64,000 nucleotides of DNA from Gordoniibacillus kamchatkensis (lineage in GTDB: Bacteria > Bacillota > Bacilli > Paenibacillales > NBRC-103111). The notes beneath the pieces were generated by a model. That model was not told the DNA's origin. It made no database searches and worked only from the letters and a program-made list of their open reading frames with translations. The stretch lies in the NCBI RefSeq assembly GCF_000829455.1, contig NZ_JXAK01000020.1, positions 1 to 64,000 on the forward strand. Direction: 5' to 3'. Within the stretch, counting starts at the first letter, position 1; the number at the start of each line of letters is the position of its first letter. Positions 1 to 7,990 of the stretch are shown one piece after another. The translations under genes and the position numbers were made by a program.

Positions 1-893
1 GGCGCGGCCCTGCCGCCGCGCCGCTGTGCCCGGCGGCGGCACGGCCGCGCGCCGGCTTTGGCGCCGCCGCAGCTGAACGCGGCGGCTAAGCGGCGAGCTC
101 GATGCGGCTATCGAGCGCTGGCGCCAGATTCTCGCCCGCGAGAGCGGCTTCGAGGCGTGGCGCGGCGCGAGCTGGACGAGCTATCCGCTCGGGCCGGGGC
201 TCCACGGCTACGTCGTGCTGCTTACCCGGGACGGCAAAGAAGTCGGCTATATGATAGTCACGGCCGGCCCCCGACGGCACGTTCAAACTGACCGAATACG
301 GCACCGGCCCGCATCCTTTGTTCAGCCTTGCCACCCTGTACCGCTCAGCGGTACAGCAGGAACTTATTCCCTCTTCCTTATCTTTCGCGGATTTTATAAA
401 CGAGCATGCCGGCCGCGCGGAACGGCTGTATGCCGGGCCGCTGCACGCGCTATGGAAGCTGAACACCGGCGCTGCGACGGCATATCTCGACGCCAAAACC
501 GGCGAGGCTCTGCCGCTAAGCGAGCTTCTGCTGAAGCAGGAGCATAGCGGGGCCGATTCCGCCCAGTCCGCCGCCTCTAACGGCTCCGAAGCGCCGGCTG
601 TCGCTGCCAAGCTGCAGCTCCCCGCCTTCGATCCGTACGAGCGCATCTCGTGGGTAACGGGCAAGCCGCTGCAGTTGGCCGCGTTCGACGAAGTGAGTCA
701 GGCGCTGACAGGCGGCAAACAACGGCTCGTCTACGTTGCCGAACTGTACGGCGGCAAAGTGACCGTACCGCTTGCCGTGACCGGCTACCACGTTTGGAGC
801 GGCCCGGCCGAATCGTATTTGGCTGTCGACCAGGACGGACCGCGCTACATCCGTTACGCCGAACTGAAAGGCGCCGGACGATTTTACCCCTAA
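1..893 (+). CDS. hypothetical protein, 5'-truncated and frameshifted
   Basis: The gene enters from the left edge of the window. Protein-like sequence reads in one frame up to the stretch GYMIVTAG near 265. It then continues one frame over as PDGTFKLTEYGTGPHPLFS and runs to the stop at 891-893. The switch falls at a run of five C (268-272), and removing one C joins the halves. Upstream of about 77 another shift is likely, because that frame has a stop at 74-76. The C-terminal 190 residues have no motif I recognise. The family looks like one of the unnamed Paenibacillaceae proteins, but I cannot assign a function. A strong terminator follows directly. Confidence 0.5.
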
Positions 894-919
894 GTTTGTT
901 CTCCTCTTCCTCATAGATT

Positions 920-983
920 GGAAAAGCTTCCGGCGTATGCCCGCCGTCGGCGAGCGTACGCTCGGAAGCTTTTCCGCTTTTTT
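920..983 (+). terminator. intrinsic terminator
   Basis: A 12-bp perfect stem (GGAAAAGCTTCC with GGAAGCTTTTCC) encloses a loop with secondary pairing and is followed by GCTTTTTT. It ends the hypothetical gene just upstream. Confidence 0.85.
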
Positions 984-1382
984 ATGGGGGGGCTAACAAT
1001 AATTGCGTATCCTTGATTGGGGATTCTCGCGGCGCCGCTTTTCTCGTTGGCCTTAAAGGAACGGTGTTCCGCTATTCCGCGGATAGAGGGGCACCGGCCC
1101 AATCTTAAAGGAACGCAGTTCAGTTATACGTACCGAAAAAGAAAGATTGTCGCATAAAATAGGCAAATAACGCTCTCTCGTTCCGCTAAATTTGGTAAAT
1201 ACTCGGGAAATAGAGCAATAACGGAACATATTTCCGCTAACCGTTTATAGCGCTTTATCGAAGCTTTATCGATGCTTTATCGTCCAACCCCAATATCGCG
1301 TTCCGTAGCTCCCCGTCCGCTTTCGCTGTATTTTTGGCGGCGAGATCACCGTAATGCTCTGCGCAGTGCGCTAAAATTCGCT
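984..1382. repeat. gene-free stretch with short intergenic repeats
   Basis: I see no credible gene in these 400 bases. Two copies of CTTAAAGGAACG lie at 1052-1063 and 1104-1115. The first runs into GTTCCGCTATT, and related inverted pieces (CGTTCCGCTAAAT, ATAACGGAAC) recur at about 1178-1240. Three copies of GCTTTATCG follow at 1252, 1263 and 1274 with an exact 11-bp period. This looks like the short palindromic repeat debris often found between Paenibacillaceae genes; a function is not evident. Confidence 0.5.
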
Positions 1383-2080
1383 TCAAATCTCCGCCATCCG
1401 CCCCGCAATCGCGTCCGCCCGCGCCGCTCCGGCGTGCTCGCGAACGAAGCGAAAGCCTTCCGCCAAATTCGGCTTGCGCCGCACGTTATGGGCGTCGGTG
1501 GCCAGCGTATGCAGCCGGTCGTCCTGCAGCAGCTTCAGAGCGAACGCTCGCGCCTCTTCCCCGTTTTTGCCCAGCAGGCTGTCGACCGATACTTGCGTCC
1601 AGGCGCCGAGGTCGGTAAGCGCCGCAAGCAGCGACGGATCGTCGCGGAAAAGGCATGCCGCTCCGGATGTGCGATAATCGGCGTCGTGCCGCGCCCCTTG
1701 AACCACTTAACCAGCTTCGATGACGCCGGCTCGTACTCTACCCAGCGCTGTTCGAGCAGCACGAATCGTTTTCCCTCGTCCAAATAGCCGAATTGCTCCC
1801 GCTCGGCATGGCGGGTGACGAAATCTTCGCTCTCGAGCCGCACCTCGTTGCCTGCCCGGACCGTCACGGCAATGCCGGCTTCGTCAAGCGCCCGCTGCAG
1901 CTCCCGCACTTTCCGCTCAACGACGTCCCGCACATTGAGCCAATCGTTCGTAAAATGAGGCGTCGCCACAATACAGCGCACTCCGTCCGCATAAGCGATG
2001 CGCGCCATCTCCAGCGCTTCGGCCATATCGGCCGCGCCGTCGTCCAATCCCCATAAAATGTGGCAGTGTATATCGATCAT
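1383..2080 (-). CDS. CpsB/YwqE-family protein-tyrosine phosphatase, frameshifted
   Basis: This is a PHP-fold metal-dependent phosphatase of the type that dephosphorylates bacterial tyrosine kinases controlling exopolysaccharide. The start MIDIHCHILWGLDDGA carries the HxH metal motif. ATPHF, ARGNEV-type and IIAHPER motifs follow, and LATDAHN near the C-terminus supplies the last metal ligands. The frame breaks after HPERHAF at about 1650; adding one T to a run of four (minus strand) restores HPERHAFFRDDPSLL and a full-length protein of about 233 residues. No kinase or wzz-type gene is adjacent, which is unusual because the family normally sits in capsule operons. Family assignment is firm, the substrate is inferred. 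Confidence 0.8.
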
Positions 2081-2149
2081 GTCGGCAGCTCCTCTCCCGT
2101 GTCAAAGCCGATATGATCATACTACCAGATTGTGGTGCAAGCGAACATC

Positions 2150-2401
2150 CTATCGGATAGATTCGTCGTCGTGTCCGCCGCTGCCTGCGGCACGAAGACG
2201 GCGCAGGCTGCGCCATATGCCGCGCAAGCCGCGCAGCCACATCGCCGCCGCCAGCGGCAGCATGCCGAACCAGCGCACGTCCCAGCGGCCGCGCCGCACT
2301 TTGACGCTCTCCCTGGTGCGGCGCCGCTCGTCGGGCGGCGTGTCCATATACGTGACGACGCGCTGCGTAATGTATTTGATCAGTTCATCGCTTTTGGCCA
2401 T
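2150..2401 (-). CDS. yqzE: YqzE-like small protein
   Basis: An 83-residue protein starting MAKSDELIKYITQRVVTYMD. The start is supported by a GGGAGGGAAGGGGG-type ribosome site just upstream. YqzE proteins share this N-terminal pattern (two amphipathic helices, then DTPxxER, a basic stretch and a WFGMLP hydrophobic patch), all visible here. In Bacillus the gene lies by the comG competence operon; here it stands between the phosphatase and the BI-1 gene. The C-terminus is longer and more basic than in Bacillus. Molecular function is unknown. Confidence 0.7.
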   Translation of the reverse strand: MAKSDELIKYITQRVVTYMDTPPDERRRTRESVKVRRGRWDVRWFGMLPLAAAMWLRGLRGIWRSLRRLRAAGSGGHDDESIR

Positions 2402-2530
2402 GCCGCGGGCCCCCTTCCCTCCCCCATTGTTGCCGCCCGAACATGGTTTTAAACGCAACCGTTCCGTTGCCGGCCTCCGTCCTGCTTGAGCTGCAACACC
2501 GCAAAAACGCACGCCAAAGTGCCCTTCAGC

Positions 2531-2569
2531 AAAATGACCCCGGCGCCAATGTGCGCCGGGGTCATTTTG
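2531..2569 (-). terminator. intrinsic terminator after BI-1 gene
   Basis: AAAATGACCCCGGCGC pairs perfectly with GCGCCGGGGTCATTTT around a short loop; it lies 14 bases past the BI-1 stop. Symmetric enough to act in both directions. Confidence 0.8.
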
Positions 2570-2582
2570 CCGTATTCCGCGC

Positions 2583-3236
2583 TTAGTTGCGGTTCGCTCC
2601 GAGAATCGAAGCGATGAAGCGCAAAATGTACAGGAACAGGTTGATGAAATCGAGGTAAATGTTCAGCGCCGCAAGCGGCACGTCGGCCGGATCGACGCCG
2701 TCGCGGTATTGAGCGACGTCGTACAATACCCAGCCGCTGAAGACGAGAACGCCAACCGCCGACCAGACGAACGAAACCGCCGAGCCGAAATGCAGGAACA
2801 AATTGAGCAGCCCCATCAGCAAAAGGCCGAGCGTCGCGGCGACGAGAAAACCGCCGAGGAAGCTGAAGTCGCGCTGCGAGCGGTGGGCGTAAAAGGCCAG
2901 CCCGCCGAAAATGACGGCGGTCGCCAGAAACGCGCCGGAGACGACGTTCGCCCCCAATTGGCTGCCGTACGCCATAATGACGGGATACAGCGTCACGCCG
3001 GAAACCGCCGTGAACGCGTACAGGAACGTGTACCCGATGCTTCGGCCGCGCAGCCGGATGACGACCGCCGCGATCAGCATCACCACTTCGGCGACGATGA
3101 ACAGCGGCACGAGCGAAGCCGGCACGATCATGGCCCCGACCAGCATGCCGAGGAACGAGACGAGCAGCGACAGCGCGAACGTCTGCAGCACGTGTGCGAA
3201 CGTGCCCGCCCCCGAAACCGTAATCGTTCTTTGCAT
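2583..3236 (-). CDS. Bax inhibitor-1/YccA family membrane protein
   Basis: About 217 residues with seven hydrophobic segments, matching the BI-1 fold (B. subtilis YetJ is a pH-sensitive calcium leak channel). Family-typical features are visible: LYAFTAVSGVTLYPVI in the middle, and near the end YLDFINLFLYILR, the conserved aspartate-containing C-terminal helix. The ATG at 3236 (MQRTITVSG) lies 11 bases after AAGGAG; a GTG at 3242 is an alternative. The gene is monocistronic, with its own terminator. The exact physiological role is inferred from the family only. Confidence 0.85.
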   Translation of the reverse strand: MQRTITVSGAGTFAHVLQTFALSLLVSFLGMLVGAMIVPASLVPLFIVAEVVMLIAAVVIRLRGRSIGYTFLYAFTAVSGVTLYPVIMAYGSQLGANVVSGAFLATAVIFGGLAFYAHRSQRDFSFLGGFLVAATLGLLLMGLLNLFLHFGSAVSFVWSAVGVLVFSGWVLYDVAQYRDGVDPADVPLAALNIYLDFINLFLYILRFIASILGANRN

Positions 3237-3248
3237 AATCACTTTCAC

Positions 3249-3689
3249 TCCTTATGCCATAGTAGGGTCTGTATGTGATGATTTTTTTTGCTTCTTGCTT
3301 ATCCTCATTGTACCCCATTCTCTGCAACGCTTTCAACGATAGCTTATCGGAAACGGCGAAACTCCCTCCCGCTATCGTAATAAATGCGGAGCGAAGGGCG
3401 GAAATGAACCGGAAGACGCAGGCTGCCTTAGAAAGTATGGATGCACTGCGGATTGGAAATGCGGGTCTCCGGCATCGCCCACACTGGTGTTCCAATGAAC
3501 TCGAATGTGGGGTTGAAACACGATTTCAAAGGCGGCGCTACGCTCTGACCCACATTTCCACCCTCCGCTCCGCCTTTCTTGGGCAACCGGAAAGGCTGCT
3601 TTTCATGCCGCGCTCCATCCGCCTGGGATGATGAAAGGAACGCGGCTTTAACGGAGGCCGGAGGTTCATTTCCAACCCGTTGCGCAGCC
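3249..3689. other. gene-free stretch between BI-1 and erm
   Basis: About 440 bases with no convincing gene. The middle holds one copy of a dispersed repeat (3431-3593). Flanking it, GGAAATGAACCGG at about 3399 and the roughly complementary CCGGAGGTTCATTTCC at about 3659 form a loose inverted pair around the repeat. The BI-1 promoter should lie at the left end. Confidence 0.4.
3431..3593 (+). repeat. dispersed intergenic repeat, copy A
   Basis: The stretch from GAAAGTATGGATGC to GGGCAACCGGAAA reappears in inverted orientation at 43537-43702. Shared blocks in order are GAAAGTATGG, TGC-CTGCGGA, GCGGGTCTCCGGC (GTGGG... in copy B), GAACTCG, CCGCTCCGCCTTTC and GGGCAACCGGAAA. Total length is nearly equal (163 versus 166 bases). 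No reading frame is shared. It could be a non-autonomous mobile repeat or a structured RNA. Confidence 0.65.
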
Positions 3690-4511
3690 CTATTTTCCGG
3701 ATGCGGGCCAGCGGTGCGGTTCTACGTACCGGATCATCGTATGAAACACGTCCGCCCATTGGCGTTCCTGCAAAGTGCCGATAGGCGTCAGCCGATCAAC
3801 GCCCAGATTTCTGGCCAAATGTTTGATTTGCGGAGGGGTGAAAACGGCTCTTAACGCTTCGGCCATCGGCCGTACCGGATACTGCAAGCCGAACTCAGCC
3901 AACGCTCTAAACCTGTAATAATCCGCATTCCGAATTGCGGGGCTTGCTTTCCTCCTGATGCGAACCAGAGCCGAGTCTACGCGGGGCGGCGTGGCGAAAT
4001 GATTTCTGGACACGCCGGCTACGAACTCCAGCTCGTGCCACATCTTCCAGGCCAAAATGCGCGGATCGGCTGTTGGACGAGCCGTAAATCGTTTAGCCGC
4101 GCCTTTTTCGATCATCAGCACCCCTTTTTGAAAACCGTTCGCTACCGGGCAAAGCAGCTTTTCCAAAATGGGCGTGGTGATAGCGTACGGGATGTTGGCT
4201 ACGACGCAAAACGGTTCTCTCGGCATACGGGTTTGTAGAAAGTCTTTTTGAATAATGACGACGTTCGGATAACAATCCGACTTCGCTCTAAGCACATCCG
4301 CAAATTGCCGGTCGTTCTCGATGGCCACAACTTTGCCGGCAATTTCCGCCAGAGGCATGGTGATCGCCCCTTTGCCGGCTCCGATATCGAGAACCGTGTC
4401 CGCGCCAGTTACCTCGGCGATGGCAATCATGTCTCTGATGATTCGTTTATTGTGCAGCAAATGCTGGCCGGAAAAAGGCGCCTTCTCCGCCCGCTGATGC
4501 CGTCTTTGCAT
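3690..4511 (-). CDS. erm: Erm-type 23S rRNA adenine-N6 methyltransferase
   Basis: A 273-residue rRNA methylase of the Erm/KsgA fold that would methylate A2058 of 23S rRNA and give macrolide-lincosamide-streptogramin B resistance. The S-adenosylmethionine site DIGAGKG is at residues 42-48, the acidic ribose-binding residue in AIEND at about 64-67, and the catalytic NIPY at 106-109. FSGQHLLHN near the start is the usual Erm N-terminal motif. I chose ATG 4511 because GGAGGG lies six bases before it; a longer start at 4547 would sit in the U-tract of the upstream attenuator. The upstream leader peptide and alternative hairpins indicate drug-inducible transcription attenuation. Confidence 0.92.
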   Translation of the reverse strand: MQRRHQRAEKAPFSGQHLLHNKRIIRDMIAIAEVTGADTVLDIGAGKGAITMPLAEIAGKVVAIENDRQFADVLRAKSDCYPNVVIIQKDFLQTRMPREPFCVVANIPYAITTPILEKLLCPVANGFQKGVLMIEKGAAKRFTARPTADPRILAWKMWHELEFVAGVSRNHFATPPRVDSALVRIRRKASPAIRNADYYRFRALAEFGLQYPVRPMAEALRAVFTPPQIKHLARNLGVDRLTPIGTLQERQWADVFHTMIRYVEPHRWPASGK

Positions 4512-4537
4512 AGGAATCCCTCCGTTGCTTGGCAAAT

Positions 4538-4564
4538 AAAAAAACACAGGCCGCAGCCTGTGTT
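4538..4564 (-). terminator. attenuator terminator in the erm leader
   Basis: AACACAGGC pairs with GCCTGTGTT over nine bases with a four-base loop, followed on the minus strand by seven T (4544-4538). It lies between the leader peptide and the erm ribosome site, where it would stop transcription before erm. Confidence 0.88.
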
Positions 4565-4651
4565 GCCAGCAATCGGTAGGGATGAATGCCCATGGCTACA
4601 TAGGGTTATCGCCAAATGGGCAAACCGCTCCCGATTGCCTTGCACACAGGC
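4556..4651 (-). promoter_or_regulatory. antiterminator arms of the erm attenuator
   Basis: The segment 4631-4651 (inside leader codons 24-31) is complementary to 4556-4576. The two arms pair at 8+8 of 21 positions around a five-base internal loop. The 3' arm contains the ascending strand of the terminator hairpin, so the two structures exclude each other. A ribosome translating the leader freely would cover the 5' arm and let the terminator form. A ribosome stalled upstream would leave it free to pair and allow read-through into erm. Confidence 0.75.
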
Positions 4652-4721
4652 AGCGCAACTCAGCGCTAACCATGTTGTGGCGCAAGCGTACAAATCGGGT
4701 ATTGCGATTTACTACACCCAT
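4596..4721 (-). CDS. erm leader peptide, 41 residues
   Basis: A short reading frame starts at ATG 4721, six bases after GGAGGG, the same ribosome site used by erm itself. The peptide begins MGVVNRNTRFVRLRHNMV. Residues 12-14 are Arg-Leu-Arg, the +X+ motif at which ribosomes stall with macrolides bound, as known for ErmD-type leaders. The stop is at 4596-4598. The frame overlaps the 5' arm of the antiterminator, as expected for a leader that senses stalling. The coding assignment is inferred from the ribosome site, the motif and the layout. Confidence 0.75.
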   Translation of the reverse strand: MGVVNRNTRFVRLRHNMVSAELRCLCARQSGAVCPFGDNPM

Positions 4722-4851
4722 ACGTAACCCTCCGTTCCTATCATTCACAGGGGATTTTTCCCATTACTGTAAACATGTTTATTTTACTGCTTGCGGCAGC
4801 TTTTTACAATCAAAGCATAGACACGGGCGACGCTGCGGCAGCCCCTCTTCG

Positions 4852-4880
4852 TTGACACTGCCGGCGACGGTGGCTATACT
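4852..4880 (+). promoter_or_regulatory. sigma-A promoter for the marR gene
   Basis: TTGACA (4852-4857) and TATACT (4875-4880) are separated by exactly 17 bases and lie about 75 bases before the marR start. Confidence 0.75.
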
Positions 4881-4953
4881 CATGATGAACATATCGCGCA
4901 CGATAGCGAGCGCGCGACCATCCATGACTACCTTTAAAGCGAGGCGACTTCGA

Positions 4954-5424
4954 ATGGCTTCTTTCGGCGACCATCGCGATCACGTCGGAACCGTCCGCGA
5001 ATTCATTATATTGATGACCAAACGAATGAAGCAGTGCGCCGACACGAACCGGCTGCGCTGCTCCGAACAGCTTGACGCGGGCAAAATGTCGGCGCAAGAT
5101 TTCGCGCTCGTGCTTGCCTTGGCGGAGCACGGCACGATGCCGGTAAAGGACATCGCCGCGCGCTTGCCGGGCATTTCGCTCAGCACGCTGACGCGCGTGC
5201 TCGACAAGCTCGAGGAGCACGGCTTCATAACGCGCACGCTCGACGCGGGCGACCGGCGCAGCTTTCTGATCTCCGCTACGGACAAGTCGCTGGAAGCGGC
5301 AACGAATTATTTTCGGCAAGTGGACGGCGTCGCGGAATCGATGCTCGGCGTCTTGACCGATTCCGAGCGGCAAACGCTTGCGGAGCTGCTTGGCAAAGTG
5401 CGCCACCGTTTGAAAGAGGAATAA
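4954..5424 (+). CDS. MarR-family transcriptional regulator
   Basis: A 156-residue winged-helix repressor. The DNA-binding region spans about residues 50-120, with SAQDFALVLALAEHGTMPVKDIA as first helices, GISLSTLTRVLDKLEEHGFI as recognition helix and DRR at the wing. These are standard MarR landmarks. ATG 4954 follows GAGGCGACTTCGA. It is transcribed alone from a consensus promoter and faces the SDR gene across a shared terminator; no divergent target gene is present. The ligand is unknown. Confidence 0.85.
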   Translation: MASFGDHRDHVGTVREFIILMTKRMKQCADTNRLRCSEQLDAGKMSAQDFALVLALAEHGTMPVKDIAARLPGISLSTLTRVLDKLEEHGFITRTLDAGDRRSFLISATDKSLEAATNYFRQVDGVAESMLGVLTDSERQTLAELLGKVRHRLKEE

Positions 5425-5440
5425 CCGCAACCGGATGAGC

Positions 5441-5484
5441 AAAATGGCTCCGGCCGCTTACTAGCTGCGGCCGGAGCCATTTTT
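5441..5484. terminator. bidirectional terminator
   Basis: A 17-bp perfect stem (AAAATGGCTCCGGCCGC and its complement) with T-runs at both ends; it separates the convergent marR and SDR genes. Confidence 0.88.
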
Positions 5485-5487
5485 GCG

Positions 5488-6360
5488 CTATTTCAGCAGT
5501 TTGCTGACGGCCAGCTCGATCCAGCTCCACGGCAGCAGCGCTTTCAGCGCCATATTGCGCCGCACGCCGCGGCCGACCGGATAGCGCAGCTTTGGCGGTT
5601 TTTTCGACGTGGCGATCCGTACGATCCGCTGCACCACTTCGTCCGGATCGCCGGCAGTGTCGGCCGTCCGCCTCATTTCCCGCAGCATCGCCTGCGCTTG
5701 CCGCCCGTAAGGCGAATCCGGCGGCATCGAGAAGCTGCCGGTGTTCCAAATGTTCGTCTTGTACGCCCCCGGCTCGATCAGCGATACGTATACGCCGAAC
5801 GGCAGCAGTTCCAGCCGCAGCGATTCGCTGAAGCCTTCGAGCGCAAATTTGGAAGCGGCATACGGCCCCATCGCCGGGAAGCCGAACCGGCCGCTAACGC
5901 TGCCGATGTTGATGATGCGCCCGCTTCTCCTTGCGCGCATAGCCGGGAGCACCGCCTTCGTCATGGCGACCGCGCCGAACAAATTCGTCTCGAACTGCCG
6001 CCGCCATGCGTCCATGCCGATGTCCTCGACGAACCCGGCGACGGCGAAGCCCGCGTTGTTGAGCAGCACATCGATGCGCCCGTAGCCCTCGGCAGCTTGC
6101 GCCGCGAGACTGGTGGCGCGCGCTTCGTTCGTCACGTCCAGCTCGCAGCACACGACCCTTTCGGCGATGCCGAGCCGCTCGGACTGCTCGAGCAGCGGCC
6201 CCTTTTTCCCCGTATCGCGCATCGTGGCGATTACGAGATACCCGTGCCGCGCCAAAGCGATGCTGGCGCCTAGGCCGAAGCCGCTTGACGCGCCGGTCAC
6301 GATCGCGACGGGCCGCTCAGTAGCCATCGCGGATGCTATCCCCTGCTGCATGCGACTCAT
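5488..6360 (-). CDS. short-chain dehydrogenase/reductase
   Basis: A 290-residue classical SDR oxidoreductase. The cofactor motif TGASSGFG lies at about residues 22-29, LLNNAG at about 101-106, serine in IGSVSG at about 155 and the catalytic YAASK at about 166-170. The VSLIEPGAYKT stretch and the long C-terminal extension are like those of Bacillus YoxD/short-chain reductases of unknown substrate. ATG 6360 follows GGAGAAAGGTGG; an internal ATG at 6327 (MATERPVAIV) has no ribosome site. It is monocistronic. Confidence 0.85.
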   Translation of the reverse strand: MSRMQQGIASAMATERPVAIVTGASSGFGLGASIALARHGYLVIATMRDTGKKGPLLEQSERLGIAERVVCCELDVTNEARATSLAAQAAEGYGRIDVLLNNAGFAVAGFVEDIGMDAWRRQFETNLFGAVAMTKAVLPAMRARRSGRIINIGSVSGRFGFPAMGPYAASKFALEGFSESLRLELLPFGVYVSLIEPGAYKTNIWNTGSFSMPPDSPYGRQAQAMLREMRRTADTAGDPDEVVQRIVRIATSKKPPKLRYPVGRGVRRNMALKALLPWSWIELAVSKLLK

Positions 6361-6681
6361 GTCCACCTTTCTCCACTCGCCCACGAAATGCGGCGACGTG
6401 AGCTTTGCTTGTTTCATTATACAGTTTTGCAGCGCCGGAGAGACAGGCCTGCAGGCAAATCGTTGCCGCCGCAAGCTTAGGCATGATGGACACCGCTTTC
6501 GGGAAATAGGCAAAAAGACCTATATCAACCTGCTGCCTTCAGCTGAACTGGCACCCTAATTTTTCTTAAAACAGGTGCTAAACACTTTCTTATCGGTTCG
6601 CCGCATAGTACAATAGGACTAATAAGGTGGTCGGACGTTCATCGTAGAACCCGATCGAGCGGACAAAGGCGGGGGATTACG

Positions 6682-7155
6682 ATGATGCCAGGCTTGACAG
6701 TGGACAATTGCCCGAGATGCGGGGCGATTTTCAATAAAAATTTGCGGAATTTGTGCCCGAACTGCATGAAACAGATGGACGACATGCTGGAGGTGTGCGA
6801 AAGCTACTTGCTGAGGCATGACAAGGCGACGACCGAACAGCTGCAGCAAGCGACGGGCGTGCCGATGGACGTAATTATGAAGTTTATCAAGGAAGAGCGC
6901 AAGCTGTCGACGAAGTTCTATCCGAACTTGACTTATCCGTGCGAAAAATGCGGGCGCGGCATTCGCGAAGCGCGCATTTGCGCCAAGTGCGGCACCGAGC
7001 TGCTGGAAGCGTTCCGCCCGGCGAGGCCGGCGGAGCCGATCCCGCAGCCGAGCGCGGATTCCGTATCCGGGATCGTTTTCACGAATAACGGTGACTGCCC
7101 CCTGCAAAGAGGCAGCTTTTCATGCCGAATCAGGAGGCAACTTCAGGAAGTTTAG
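6682..7155 (+). CDS. yvyF: YvyF-like zinc-ribbon flagellar-operon protein
   Basis: A 157-residue protein with an N-terminal four-cysteine cluster (CPRCG and CPNCM), a central helical segment with ATTEQLQQATGVPMDVIMKFI, and a second cysteine cluster (CEKCG and CAKCG). This is the layout of the YvyF family encoded before flgM in late flagellar operons. Here no flgM, flgN or flgK follows; the gene instead runs into the convergent lactonase gene and overlaps it by 26 bases. The last 25 residues look unlike the family and may come from a broken 3' end. A possible promoter (TTTCTT, 17 bases, TACAAT) precedes it at about 6585-6615. Confidence 0.75.
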   Translation: MMPGLTVDNCPRCGAIFNKNLRNLCPNCMKQMDDMLEVCESYLLRHDKATTEQLQQATGVPMDVIMKFIKEERKLSTKFYPNLTYPCEKCGRGIREARICAKCGTELLEAFRPARPAEPIPQPSADSVSGIVFTNNGDCPLQRGSFSCRIRRQLQEV

Positions 7156-7990
7156 AGTTGCCAATCCGGTAAAAGGCAGCCGCATTCGCGCCGAATACGG
7201 CCGCCCTATCCGCCTCTGTCCACTCCGGCGGCAGCGACGCCTCGAGCGCTGCCGCCACTTCGTCGTACGAGGCGGCGAGCAGGCAGACGGGCCAATCGCT
7301 GCCGAACATGACGCGCTGCGGCCCGAACAGCCGGCATACTTCGCGGATATAAGGCTCGAGATGCTCGCGCCGCCACGCGCGGTGATCGGCTTCCGTCACC
7401 ATTCCGGACAGCTTGCAATACACGTTCGGATAAGCGGCGACGGCGGCCAGGTCCGAGCGCCACGGCTCGGTTATGCCGGCGGCGATATCGGGCTTGGCGA
7501 TATGGTCGACGACGGCGCGCAGGCCGGGCACCGCGGCGAGCATCGCGGCCGCATGCGGAAGCTGGCGCGGGCGGACGAGCAGATCGAGCGCCAAGTCGTG
7601 GCGGACGAGCGTGCGCAGCGATTCGAGCACTTTCGGACGCACGATATAGGCGTCGTCTTCGAGATCTTGCAGCATCGGCCGGATGCCGAGAAAATACGGC
7701 GACCGCTTCAAGCGGACAAGCGTCGCCTCGAAGTCGTCCGCTTCCGGATCGACCCAGCCGACGACGCCGGCGAGCGTAGGCTCGCCGGCGCAAAGCGTCA
7801 GCAAGTATTCGGTCTCCGCAACCGTCGGCGCCGCCTGCACGGCGACCGTAGCGCCGATGCCGCGGCTGCGCAAATGCGGCGCGAGGTCGGACGGGCCGTA
7901 ATCGCGGTACAATATGCCGGCGTCCGGCGTCAGCCAGCCGTAATCGCCGCGGTCGAGCCGCCAATAATGCTGGTGGGCGTCGATCCTCAC
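7130..7990 (-). CDS. amidohydrolase-2 family sugar lactonase
   Basis: A 286-residue TIM-barrel hydrolase of the group that opens L-fucono- or L-rhamnono-lactones. The start MRIDAHQHYW carries the HxH metal motif. Other landmarks are VDHIAKP in the second half, KLSGMV, and FGSDWPV near the C-terminus, which supplies the catalytic aspartate. It overlaps fucU by four bases (ATGA), so the two are translationally coupled. Position between a mutarotase and a sugar-acid dehydratase supports the lactonase role; which sugar is inferred. Confidence 0.85.
   Translation of the reverse strand: MRIDAHQHYWRLDRGDYGWLTPDAGILYRDYGPSDLAPHLRSRGIGATVAVQAAPTVAETEYLLTLCAGEPTLAGVVGWVDPEADDFEATLVRLKRSPYFLGIRPMLQDLEDDAYIVRPKVLESLRTLVRHDLALDLLVRPRQLPHAAAMLAAVPGLRAVVDHIAKPDIAAGITEPWRSDLAAVAAYPNVYCKLSGMVTEADHRAWRREHLEPYIREVCRLFGPQRVMFGSDWPVCLLAASYDEVAAALEASLPPEWTEADRAAVFGANAAAFYRIGNSKLPEVAS

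Noticed and set aside
3538-3759. Possible small minus-strand gene behind erm
   Set aside because: Basic, low-complexity product overlapping the dispersed repeat and the erm end; no ribosome site.
4427-4693. An 88-codon minus-strand frame through the erm leader region
   Set aside because: It crosses the attenuator hairpin and has no ribosome site; the 41-codon frame from 4721 has GGAGGG and the RLR motif.
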